The notes below the pieces were generated by a model. It was not told the origin of the DNA. It made no database searches and saw nothing but the letters and a program-made list of their open reading frames with translations. A stretch of 48,453 bases of DNA from Sulfuricella sp. (GTDB lineage Bacteria > Pseudomonadota > Gammaproteobacteria > Burkholderiales > Sulfuricellaceae), in NCBI GenBank assembly GCA_018336195.1, contig JAGXQV010000102.1:1-48453 (forward strand). The letters run 5' to 3'. The translations under genes and the position numbers were made by a program. This document shows positions 38,052-45,985 of this stretch, one piece after another. The first letter of the stretch is position 1. Each line of letters begins with the position of its first letter.

Positions 38052-39296
38052 ATGCAATCTTTCGAACTTTTTGTCGGCCTGCGCTATACCCGGGCCAAGC
38101 GTCGCAATCATTTCATCTCGTTCATTTCCCTGATTTCCATGATGGGCATTGCGCTCGGCGTGTGGGCGCTGATCGTGGTGCTGTCGGTGATGAACGGTTT
38201 CCAGACCGAGTTGCGCACGCGCATCCTGAGCGTCGCTTCGCACATCGAAATCGGCGGGGCCGACGACCGCCTCGCCGAGTGGCCGGCGATCGCCGATTTC
38301 GCCCGCAAGCATCCCGAAGTCCGGGGTGCCGCGCCCTATATCAGCGCCCAGGGCTTGCTGTCGTTCGGCTCGGAAGTGCGCGGCGCGATGGTGCGCGGCA
38401 TCGACCCGGCATTGGAAGCCAAGGTGGCGGATATCGGCAGCCACATGAAAGCGGGCAGCCTCGACAACCTCAAAGCCGGCGAATTCGGTATCGTGCTGGG
38501 CGTCGACATGGCCCGCGCCTTGCGCGTCGCGCCGGGCGACAAGGTGGTGCTGATCGCCCCCCAGGGCCAAGTCACCCCGGCCGGCATCGCGCCGCGCATG
38601 AAGCAGTTCAGCGTGGTGGGGATTTTCGAAATCGGCATGTTCGAATACGACAACGGCCTCGCCCTGATTCATCTCGACGATGCCGCCAAGCTGTATCGTC
38701 TGGGAGATGCCGTCAGCGGCGTGCGCCTCAAGCTCGACGACCTGTTCGCCGCGCCGCGGGTGGCTCGCGAACTCAATCTCACCTTCCCGCCGGACATCCA
38801 TGCCAGCGACTGGACGCGCGCCCATGCCAATTTTTTCCGCGCCGTGCAGATCGAAAAGAAGATGATGTTCATCATCCTCTCGCTGGTGGTGGCGGTGGCG
38901 GCTTTCAACATCGTCTCCACCTTGGTGATGGCGGTCACCGACAAGCAGGCCGACATCGCCATCCTGCGCACCCTCGGCGCTTCTCCCGCCAGCATCATGA
39001 AAATCTTCATCGTCCAGGGCGCCCTGATCGGGGTGATCGGTACCGTGATCGGGGTCACCGCCGGGGTCGCCACCGCCCTCAACATCGACGTGATCGTCCC
39101 GGCCATCGAGCACCTGCTGGGCATCCAGTTCCTTGCCAAGGACGTGTATTACATCAGCGAACTGCCCTCCGAACTGCAATGGCACGACGTCGGGATCATC
39201 GGCGTGGTGTCGTTCGCCCTCACCCTGCTGGCGACGCTCTACCCGAGCTGGCGGGCCTCGCGCACCAACCCGGCGGAGGCGTTGCGCTATGAATGA
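38052..39296 (+). CDS. lolC: lipoprotein-releasing system permease LolC/LolE
   Basis: 414 aa. Inner-membrane subunit of the LolCDE transporter that extracts outer-membrane lipoproteins from the inner membrane. Four membrane segments in the usual order: one near residues 25-48 ([23 protein letters not shown]), a large periplasmic domain, then three C-terminal helices. The start [19 protein letters not shown] is typical. Six bases separate it from repeat A4 and there is no good Shine-Dalgarno, so its leader is made of repeat sequence. Its stop overlaps lolD by 8 nt. Only one permease gene is present here. Confidence 0.96.
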   Translation: MQSFELFVGLRYTRAKRRNHFISFISLISMMGIALGVWALIVVLSVMNGFQTELRTRILSVASHIEIGGADDRLAEWPAIADFARKHPEVRGAAPYISAQGLLSFGSEVRGAMVRGIDPALEAKVADIGSHMKAGSLDNLKAGEFGIVLGVDMARALRVAPGDKVVLIAPQGQVTPAGIAPRMKQFSVVGIFEIGMFEYDNGLALIHLDDAAKLYRLGDAVSGVRLKLDDLFAAPRVARELNLTFPPDIHASDWTRAHANFFRAVQIEKKMMFIILSLVVAVAAFNIVSTLVMAVTDKQADIAILRTLGASPASIMKIFIVQGALIGVIGTVIGVTAGVATALNIDVIVPAIEHLLGIQFLAKDVYYISELPSELQWHDVGIIGVVSFALTLLATLYPSWRASRTNPAEALRYE

Positions 39297-39969
39297 TCCG
39301 GTATTGGCGTGCAGCGACCTGCACAAGACCTATCGCCAGGGTGACCTCGACGTAGCCGTGCTGCACGGCGTCACGCTGGGCGTGGCGCGCGGCGAGCGGG
39401 TCGCCATCGTCGGTGCCTCGGGGTCGGGGAAAAGCACCCTGCTGCACCTGTTGGGAGGGCTGGACGACCCCACTTCCGGGGAAATCGCCATCCTTGGCCG
39501 CGACCTGCGCACCCTGAGCCAGGTCGAGCGTGGCGGATTGCGCAACCGCTCGCTGGGCTTCATCTACCAGTTCCACCACCTGCTTCCCGAATTCAGCGCC
39601 CTGGAAAACGTCGCCATGCCTCTCTTGATCCGCCGCACCGACCGGGACGAAGCGCTCGCCGCCGCCGCCGAGATGCTCGGTCTGGTGGGACTCAAGCACC
39701 GCCTGCGCCACAAGCCCGGCGAACTGTCGGGCGGCGAACGCCAGCGCGCCGCCGTGGCGCGCGCCCTGGTGACGCGCCCGGCGTGCATTCTCGCCGACGA
39801 ACCGACCGGCAACCTCGACCGCAGCACCGCCCAAGGCGTCTTCGAACTGATGCTGGAACTCAACCAGCAGACCGGCGCCGGCATCGTCATCGTCACCCAC
39901 GATCTGGAACTGGCCGGCCGCACCGACCGGGTGCTCAAGCTGGTGGATGGGGTGCTGGGGGAGGGATGA
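39289..39969 (+). CDS. lolD: lipoprotein-releasing system ATP-binding protein LolD
   Basis: 226 aa from ATG 39289 ([19 protein letters not shown]), which overlaps the end of lolC; the frame is open further upstream in antiphase with lolC and is not coding there. ABC ATPase: Walker [11 protein letters not shown]-loop in [11 protein letters not shown] (the FHHLLPEF block is typical of LolD), signature [15 protein letters not shown], Walker [12 protein letters not shown] and H-loop VTHD. Powers LolC in lipoprotein release. Confidence 0.97.
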   Translation: MNDPVLACSDLHKTYRQGDLDVAVLHGVTLGVARGERVAIVGASGSGKSTLLHLLGGLDDPTSGEIAILGRDLRTLSQVERGGLRNRSLGFIYQFHHLLPEFSALENVAMPLLIRRTDRDEALAAAAEMLGLVGLKHRLRHKPGELSGGERQRAAVARALVTRPACILADEPTGNLDRSTAQGVFELMLELNQQTGAGIVIVTHDLELAGRTDRVLKLVDGVLGEG

Positions 39970-40220
39970 GATCCCACTGCCGAATGCGGAACAAGTTGTT
40001 ACGTGCAGTAAAGGAAACGCTGGATGTTGTGGCGCTTACCGAAGATTTACCGGAAAACAAGCTGCAAAGAGGCCAGGCGGGCACCATTGTTGAAATGCTG
40101 GGGCAAGACGTTTACGAAGTGGAATTCTGCGATCTCGACGGCAGGGCTTATGCCTCCGCCGCCGTTCCGGCACCCCGCCTGATGGTATTGCATCACGCTC
40201 CCGCCCGGCTGGTGGTCTAG
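39966..40220 (+). CDS. DUF4926 family small protein
   Basis: 84 aa from ATG 39966, which overlaps the lolD stop (ATGA); a second in-frame ATG at 39984 is possible. The DUF4926 core is clear: [25 protein letters not shown], then [15 protein letters not shown], then RLMVLH. These small beta-rich proteins are common beside toxin-antitoxin genes and their role is not established. It belongs with the accessory pocket that follows rather than with lipoprotein transport. Confidence 0.8.
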   Translation: MRSHCRMRNKLLRAVKETLDVVALTEDLPENKLQRGQAGTIVEMLGQDVYEVEFCDLDGRAYASAAVPAPRLMVLHHAPARLVV

Positions 40221-40313
40221 GTCTTTCTGCGCAGTTGCGGTGCCGCCGCCACGCACCATCATGCCGCTAGGCGTTTCAGCCGGTTAGCGCGGCGAATGAG
40301 ACACGCCGGATCG

Positions 40314-40733
40314 TCAGCCAGATAACCGCACATCCAGGTGCTTACCCAAAGCCGATAGGGCGGCGGCAATAGTGTCGATCTTGGTCGCGTGGTTCAGGTT
40401 TACGATGCGCTGCACCTCCTGGGGACGGGTGCCCATGCGCCGCGCCAGTTCGGCATTGGATATCCCCGCCGCAACCAGCTCGTTGAGCAGCAACACCTTG
40501 GCCGCAACGCTGGGCGGTAACTCGATTAACCGCTCGCCTTCCAGCGGCGCGGAAGGCGGCGGCACGGCACGGCGGTCGTCGAAATAGAAATCCATGCAGG
40601 TCACCAAGGCATCCTGCGCCATTTCATCGGCTTCCTCCAGGGTATCGCCCTGCGTGATGGCTTCCGGGATGTCGCGGAAAGTAACGACAAAACCGCCTTC
40701 CTGCGCGGGTTCGTAATGGGCGGGAAAGTGCAT
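40314..40733 (-). CDS. hicB: HicB-type antitoxin
   Basis: 139 aa. A degenerate RNase H-like N-terminal half (FPAHYEPAQEGGFVVTFRDIPEAITQGDTLEEADEMAQDAL) and a C-terminal helix-turn-helix (ISNAELARRMGTRPQEVQRIVN) that would bind the promoter. The start ATG 40733 has AGGAGG 9 bases upstream, overlapping the hicA stop. Neutralises HicA and represses the operon. Confidence 0.95.
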   Translation of the reverse strand: MHFPAHYEPAQEGGFVVTFRDIPEAITQGDTLEEADEMAQDALVTCMDFYFDDRRAVPPPSAPLEGERLIELPPSVAAKVLLLNELVAAGISNAELARRMGTRPQEVQRIVNLNHATKIDTIAAALSALGKHLDVRLSG

Positions 40734-40743
40734 GGCGGGCCTC

Positions 40744-40920
40744 CTATTTCAAACCAAGCTGTTTCTTTACGCCTTCCACCGTGCCGGTTTTCCACTCGGT
40801 GGACGGATGGCGGGGCAGGATGGTCTCCCTGCCGTTCAAAAATACTTTCAGATGTTTGCTACCGTGGGCGAAAGTCGCTCCATGTCGGGTAAGCCACTTG
40901 ACGAATTCGCTTTGCTTCAC
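40744..40920 (-). CDS. hicA: HicA-type mRNA interferase toxin
   Basis: 58 aa, starting with GTG 40920: MKQSEFVKWLTRHGATFAHG, then SKHLKVFLNGRETILPRHPSTEW. The dsRBD-like HicA fold is recognisable; the catalytic His is in HGSKHLKV. Too short for common length cut-offs and easy to miss. AGGAA lies about 8 nt before the start. It precedes hicB by 10 nt, in the classic toxin-first order. Confidence 0.92.
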   Translation of the reverse strand: MKQSEFVKWLTRHGATFAHGSKHLKVFLNGRETILPRHPSTEWKTGTVEGVKKQLGLK

Positions 40921-40947
40921 CGGAACAATTCCTGAAGGGATGAGCTG

Positions 40948-40988
40948 AATCTAAGCAATAATCGATAGGTTGTCAACAAAATTGCTTA
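40948..40988 (-). promoter_or_regulatory. hicAB promoter with inverted-repeat operator
   Basis: Minus strand: perfect -35 TTGACA (40976-40971), 17-bp spacer, -10 TAGATT (40953-40948). The inverted pair TAAGCAAT (40952-40959) and ATTGCTTA (40981-40988) embraces the promoter and is a likely HicB operator. The IS21 end begins 7 bp further upstream (40995). Confidence 0.75.
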
Positions 40989-40994
40989 TATTGC

Positions 40995-41691
40995 TGTCAG
41001 TCAGCGTCCAATTTTGACCAGGGATTTAAGCTGATTTCTTGCGCTGTTTGAAGCGGAAGGAATCGTTTCCGGTTTCGAGGATATCGCAGTGATGGGTGAT
41101 GCGATCGAGCAGCGCCGTGGTCATCTTGGCGTCGCCGAAGACCTGCACCCACTCCCCGAAGCTGAGGTTGGCGGTGACGATCAGGCTGGTGCGCTCGTAG
41201 AGCTGGCTGATGAGGTGGAACAGCAGCGGCGATTCCGGCCACTGGAAACTATCCAGGTCGCGATGCACCGGGAACTTAGCCACATGCAACTGGTAGCGCA
41301 AGGAACGGGCTTGGCGATCCACGCTTTCCGCATCAACCAGGCGCTGGGGCCAGACCTCCGGCGCCTCCGGTTTGCGGGTGCGTTCCGCGCCCATCTCCGC
41401 CAGTTCCGTCACCATGCCGTAGAGGTGCAGCGCCTTGAGAAGTGGCGGGCATGCTCGGCAACCGGCTTGCCGTCCGCCACCACCCGAACGCGGTTTGCAT
41501 CCGCCCGCACGGAAACCCGCTGCCCGGCACACTCTGCCGGCACGCTGTACCGGTTGCGGTCATAGCTCACCAGACAGGTGGAAGACACGCGCAGGGTTTG
41601 CTCGAAGTACCCGTCAAATGATGCTGTGACGGAACGGAGGCAGACCCGCTCCTCGGCGAACAGCGCCGCTATGGACCGCTCCTTCCATTCG
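40995..41691 (-). mobile_element. IS21-family deletion derivative
   Basis: Carries one IS end (TGTCAGTCAGCGTCC at 40995, of the kind that follows istB in IS21 elements), a gutted istB and the tail of istA, all on the minus strand. The istA 5' part and the other IS end are missing. About 0.7 kb of an expected 2.5 kb is left. Confidence 0.8.
41026..41439 (-). pseudogene. istB: istB remnant with internal deletion
   Basis: N-terminal IstB sequence ([30 protein letters not shown] to [11 protein letters not shown]) is joined at about 41226 to its C-terminal part ([46 protein letters not shown]). The middle, including Walker A and B, is gone although the frame stays open. It cannot act as the IS21 ATPase. 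Confidence 0.85.
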
Positions 41692-41693
41692 CT
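41437..41693 (-). pseudogene. istA: istA 3' remnant
   Basis: Only a C-terminal piece of the IS21 transposase remains ([57 protein letters not shown]). After EHARHF the sequence jumps directly into istB (LKALHLYGM), so the real IstA end and the gene junction were deleted. The DDE catalytic domain is absent. Confidence 0.85.
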
Positions 41694-41778
41694 GTCTGCC
41701 GGTGCGATACTGGTTACCAACAACAGCCGCCATTATGAGCGGATTGCGGCCCCGCTGATCTTGGAAAACTGGGCGTAG
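41692..41778 (+). pseudogene. 3' remnant of a vapC (PIN toxin) gene
   Basis: The last about 30 codons read AGAILVTNNSRHYERIAAPL then ILENWA and a TAG stop, the typical C-terminus of VapC toxins. The frame cannot be followed upstream because the IS21 remnant replaces it at about 41690. The exact junction is uncertain by about 10 bp, since the preceding HSLS could also be vapC-derived. Confidence 0.7.
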
Positions 41779-41796
41779 CCGAAAGGGAAAGGCGCA

Positions 41797-42345
41797 CTAG
41801 CCCTTTCCGCGTGAGCCGTGACGCCGCCGCCATGCTCTCACCGTATACAGCCGCCATACGCCGCGCACCGTGAAATAGCCGATGGCGGCGAGTATCAGAC
41901 CGAGGGTGGGCACCCCCACCAGCAGGGGTTTGCCGAGCCCGGCGAGCCACTCGATAAAGGCGGGTAGCCAGTCGCTCCAGCTTTCAGTTTTGAAGTCCTC
42001 CACGATATTCGGCATGGCGCCTTGTTCGCCGAGCAGTAGCGCGCCGATGCGATAGGCGAGGATATACAGCGGCACGAAGGTGAGCGGGTTGGTGTAAAGG
42101 GTGGTGAACACCGCCACCGGCAGGTTGACGCGGAACAGGATGGCGAGCAGGGCGGCGCCGAGCATCTGGAACGGCCCCGGTATCAGCCCGGTAAAGAGGC
42201 CCACGGCGACGCCGCCGGCCACCGAGCGGCGGTGCAGGTGCCACAGGTTGTGATGACCGAGCAGCGGGCCGAACAGCCGCACCAGGCGGTTTTCGCGGAC
42301 GCTCTGGTGGCTGGGCAGCCATTTCCTGAAGAATTTTTTCGGCAC
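41797..42345 (-). CDS. DUF2062 family membrane protein
   Basis: 182 aa. The DUF2062 pattern is clear: RSVAGGVAVGLFTGLIPGPFQML, then FRVNLPVAVFTTLYTNPLTFVPLYILAYRIG, and a last membrane helix (LLVGVPTLGLILAAIGYFTV) followed by a basic tail. About four membrane segments in the inner membrane. Function unknown. It is divergent from comEC with only 18 bp between start codons, a common arrangement in betaproteobacteria. Confidence 0.93.
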   Translation of the reverse strand: MPKKFFRKWLPSHQSVRENRLVRLFGPLLGHHNLWHLHRRSVAGGVAVGLFTGLIPGPFQMLGAALLAILFRVNLPVAVFTTLYTNPLTFVPLYILAYRIGALLLGEQGAMPNIVEDFKTESWSDWLPAFIEWLAGLGKPLLVGVPTLGLILAAIGYFTVRGVWRLYTVRAWRRRHGSRGKG

Positions 42346-42363
42346 GTTTTCGGTTGAGCGGGG

Positions 42364-44703
42364 ATGCGGTCCAACATCTTAGCCTTCGCGGCGGGAATCT
42401 GGCTACTTCAGCAACAGGCGGCGCTGCCTGGGGTGCTGTGGTGGCTGGCGGTTCCGTTGTGGGGTTGGGGGGCGTATCGTCTGCGCGGCGGGCTGGGACG
42501 GCGCTTGGCGATGGTGGCGCTGTGGGCGGTTTCCGGTTTCCTGTGGGCGGCTACCTTCGCGCATCTGCGCTTGGCCGACGAACTGCCGCGTCGCTGGGAA
42601 GGCGAGGATATCCGGGTGGTCGGGGTGGTGGCGGCGCTGCCCGCCGATACCGAGCGCGGCAAGCGTTTCGAGTTCGATGTGGAAAAGGTGCTGAGCCTCG
42701 ATGCGAGCGTGCCGCGCCATATCCAGTTGGCGTGGTACGAAGATGCTTTGGGCGCGAAAACCGCGGTTCCGCCGCCGCCTCTTCATGCCGGCGAACGCTG
42801 GCGTCTCACGGTACGTTTGAAGCGCCCCCACGGCAACTTCAATCCCCATGGTTTCGATTTCGAGGGCTGGGCGCTGGAGCGCAACCTGCGTGCGCTCGGC
42901 TACGTGTGCGGCGACGGCGACAACCTGCGCCTTGCCGAACGGGTGTGGCGCCCCGGTTATCTCATCGAAGCGGTGCGCGAAGCCGTGGCGACGCGCTTTC
43001 GCGAGGTGCTCGGCGAGCGGCCTTACGCGGGGGTGTTGAAGGCCTTGGCGATCGGCGAGCAAAACGCCATCAGCCAGTCTCAATGGCAAGTTTTCTCGCG
43101 CACCGGCGTGACCCACCTGATGAGTATCTCGGGGCTGCATGTCACCATGCTGTCGGGTTTCTTGTTCGCGCTGGCGCAGTTCCTGTGGCGCCGCATTCCG
43201 CCGTTGGCGTTGCGCCTGCCGGCGCGCAAGGCGGCGGTGCTGGTCGGGTTGGCGACGGCGCTCGGTTATGCGTGGTTGTCCGGCAGCGGCGTGCCGACCA
43301 TGCGCACCGTGTACATGCTGGCGGTGATCGCCGCCGCGCTGTGGCTGGGGCGCACCGCCGTGCCGTCGCGGGTGCTGGCGGTGGCGCTGGGGGTGGTGTT
43401 GCTGCTCGATCCCTGGGCGGTGCTGGCGCCCGGCTTGTGGCTGTCGTTCGGCGCGGTGGCGGTGATTTTCTACGTGAGTATCGGCCGCCTGCGTCGTCCC
43501 CACTGGTTGCGCGAGTGGGGCGTCACCCAATGGGCGGTGACGTTGGGGCTGGTGCCCGCGTTGTTGCTGTTGTTCCAGCAGGTCTCGCTGGTATCGCCGC
43601 TCGCCAATGCCTTCGCGATTCCCGCAGTGAGCCTGCTGGTCACGCCCCTAACCCTCCTCGGGGCGATGGTGCCGGTCGATTTCATCTTGTTGGTTGCCCA
43701 TCAGGTGATGGCGTGGTGCATGGGGGCGTTGGAAGCGTTGAGCCGCTTGCCGGATGCGGTGTGGGAGCAGCACGCGCCGCCCTGGTGGACGGCGGGACTG
43801 GCGTTGCTGGGCATCGCCTGGCTGCTCCTGCCGCGCGGTTTTCCGGCGCGCTGGCTGGGCGTCTTCACTTTTCTGCCGATGTTCCTGGTGGTGCCGCCCG
43901 GCCCACCCAGCGGCGCGTTGTGGCTGACCGTGCTGGATGTTGGACAGGGCTTGGCAGTGCTGGCGCGTACCCAACACCACGCTCTACTGTTCGACGCGGG
44001 GCCGCGCTACACCAGCGAAAGCGACAGCGGCAACCGGGTCGTCGTGCCGTATTTGCGTGCGGCCGGGGTGAAACGCCTGGACGGCCTGATCGTCAGCCAC
44101 AACGATAGCGACCATAGCGGCGGCGCGTTGTCGGTACTCCAGGCGCTGCCGGTGGATTGGCTGGCGTCGTCGCTACCCGCCGATCACCCCGCCCGGGCGG
44201 CAGCGCGCCGCGATGTGCCGTGTTACGCGGGGCAGGACTGGGAATGGGATGGGGTGCGCTTTACGATGCTGCATCCCACCCTGGAAAGCTATGGTGTCGA
44301 AAAAATCCGCAACAATGACCGCGGTTGCACCTTGAAGATCACCAGCCGCTACGGCAGCGCCCTGCTGCCCGCCGACATCGAGGCGAAGTCGGAACGGGAA
44401 ATCCTGGCGCGTGCGGCGCCGCTCCTGCCCGCCGAGGTGCTGGTGGCGGGCCATCACGGTAGCAAGACTTCTTCCACCGAGGAATTCATCGCGGCGGTGC
44501 AGCCGGGCACGGTGGTGTTCACTGCCGGCTATCGTAACCGCTTCGGCCATCCTCATCCCGACGTGGTCGCGCGTTTTCGCGAACGTGGCACCAAGCTGCA
44601 GCGTAGCGATCGGGATGGTGCTGTGGATTTTCACTTTGGGGAAGATGGAGTGAAGGTGACGACTTGGCGTGAGAATGAGCGTAAATACTGGCATGAGCGT
44701 TAA
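42364..44703 (+). CDS. comEC: DNA internalization channel protein ComEC/Rec2
   Basis: 779 aa, the usual proteobacterial size. N-terminal membrane helices and a DUF4131-like region (about 1-190), the Competence channel domain (GVLKALAIGEQNAISQSQW, SISGLHVTMLSGFL, SGSGVPTMRTVYML), then a metallo-beta-lactamase-like domain (VLDVGQGLAVLAR, SHNDSDHSGG, GHHGSKTSS). Transports single-stranded DNA across the inner membrane during natural transformation. A start at ATG 42364 leaves almost no room for a promoter before the divergent DUF2062 gene. No frameshift seen. Confidence 0.95.
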   Translation: MRSNILAFAAGIWLLQQQAALPGVLWWLAVPLWGWGAYRLRGGLGRRLAMVALWAVSGFLWAATFAHLRLADELPRRWEGEDIRVVGVVAALPADTERGKRFEFDVEKVLSLDASVPRHIQLAWYEDALGAKTAVPPPPLHAGERWRLTVRLKRPHGNFNPHGFDFEGWALERNLRALGYVCGDGDNLRLAERVWRPGYLIEAVREAVATRFREVLGERPYAGVLKALAIGEQNAISQSQWQVFSRTGVTHLMSISGLHVTMLSGFLFALAQFLWRRIPPLALRLPARKAAVLVGLATALGYAWLSGSGVPTMRTVYMLAVIAAALWLGRTAVPSRVLAVALGVVLLLDPWAVLAPGLWLSFGAVAVIFYVSIGRLRRPHWLREWGVTQWAVTLGLVPALLLLFQQVSLVSPLANAFAIPAVSLLVTPLTLLGAMVPVDFILLVAHQVMAWCMGALEALSRLPDAVWEQHAPPWWTAGLALLGIAWLLLPRGFPARWLGVFTFLPMFLVVPPGPPSGALWLTVLDVGQGLAVLARTQHHALLFDAGPRYTSESDSGNRVVVPYLRAAGVKRLDGLIVSHNDSDHSGGALSVLQALPVDWLASSLPADHPARAAARRDVPCYAGQDWEWDGVRFTMLHPTLESYGVEKIRNNDRGCTLKITSRYGSALLPADIEAKSEREILARAAPLLPAEVLVAGHHGSKTSSTEEFIAAVQPGTVVFTAGYRNRFGHPHPDVVARFRERGTKLQRSDRDGAVDFHFGEDGVKVTTWRENERKYWHER

Positions 44704-44810
44704 TTATGCTGTTTACATTTCAGGTTTTTCGGGTAAGAATCGCAGAAAAAGCGGTATTTTGTGTGGCGCTTAATCTGAGCCGGGCCGCGTAATTATTCCG
44801 AGGTGATGAC

Positions 44811-45917
44811 ATGTTTGGCAACAATAAATTGCGCCAGGAGATCGGCGAGTTGAATGCGCGCTTGCAACGGATGGAATCCGCGCACGAGGCGGAGCGGGCA
44901 GGCTGGGACGCCGAGAAACAGGCGCTGTTGGCGGAAATGGCACAGGCCGGCGGAAAAGATGACGTCTATCGCAAGCTGTTCGAGAACCTGCTGATGTTTG
45001 CCGGCACCATCGGCGAATCGCAGAAGTCCCTGGCGAAGCTCGCCGTGGAAATGAAGGCGCAAACCGCTGATTCGACCAGATCCTTCGGTCTGACTGAAAC
45101 CAATGTCGGTGCCGTCAACAAAATCGCCGGCAATCTCCAGGTGATGTCGCAAAAGACCCGCGATATCGCGACCAGCGTCGAGGCTCTGAGTAATCGGGTG
45201 GGGGAGATCGACGGCATCGTCAGGTTGATTAAGGAAATTGCCGACCAGACCAATCTGCTGGCGCTCAATGCCGCCATCGAGGCGGCGCGGGCCGGCGAGC
45301 AGGGGCGCGGCTTCGCGGTGGTGGCCGACGAAGTGCGCAAGCTGGCGGAACGCACCACCAACGCCACCAGCGAAATTTCCAACCTGGTCTTGTCGATTCA
45401 GCAAGAAACCGCCACTGCGCGCAGCCAGATCGAAATCAGCCCGCAGCAGTCGGCGGAGTTCGATCAGGACGCCAATGTCGCGAGCGGCAGCATGCAGGAA
45501 TTGCATGTGGTATCGGAAAAGCTCAGTCATGTGATTACCGCCAGCGCCTTGCGCACTTTCGTCGAAGTGGTGAAAGTCGATCACATCATCTTTAAGGCGG
45601 AAATCTATAAGGTCTTCATGGGGCTATCGGAAAAGAACGCTTCCGATTTTTCCAGTCATACCGCCTGTCGCCTCGGCAAATGGTATTACGAGGGCGACGG
45701 CAAGAGCCTGTTTGCCGGGTATTCGGGTTACCGGGAAATCGAGACGCCGCACAAGGCGGTACACACCAGCGGGATGGTGGCAGTCGAGCGTTTTCGTGCC
45801 GGCGACGTGATGGATGGCCTGGCTTATGTCACCGAAATGGAGAGAGCCAGCAGTCAGGTTCTCAATGAACTGGAAAAGCTCGCTTCCTCCGGGGAAAGCG
45901 GCGTCGAATTGTTTTAA
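44811..45917 (+). CDS. cytosolic chemoreceptor with C-terminal zinc-binding CZB domain
   Basis: 368 aa, no membrane segment. An N-terminal coiled coil (1-45), a short MCP signalling hairpin with [21 protein letters not shown], then a CZB domain whose zinc ligands can be placed: His258 (VKVDHIIFK), Cys286 ([12 protein letters not shown]), His314 and His318 (PHKAVH). CZB receptors with this 3His/1Cys core sense zinc and, through the Cys, oxidants such as hypochlorous acid. GAGGTGA lies 5 nt before ATG 44811. Single gene between comEC and relA. Confidence 0.93.
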   Translation: MFGNNKLRQEIGELNARLQRMESAHEAERAGWDAEKQALLAEMAQAGGKDDVYRKLFENLLMFAGTIGESQKSLAKLAVEMKAQTADSTRSFGLTETNVGAVNKIAGNLQVMSQKTRDIATSVEALSNRVGEIDGIVRLIKEIADQTNLLALNAAIEAARAGEQGRGFAVVADEVRKLAERTTNATSEISNLVLSIQQETATARSQIEISPQQSAEFDQDANVASGSMQELHVVSEKLSHVITASALRTFVEVVKVDHIIFKAEIYKVFMGLSEKNASDFSSHTACRLGKWYYEGDGKSLFAGYSGYREIETPHKAVHTSGMVAVERFRAGDVMDGLAYVTEMERASSQVLNELEKLASSGESGVELF

Positions 45918-45985
45918 GCGGGGAATAGGTGGTAAGTTAATGGGCTGTTACCCATCACCCATTGCTCAACACCGATTACCTGTCC

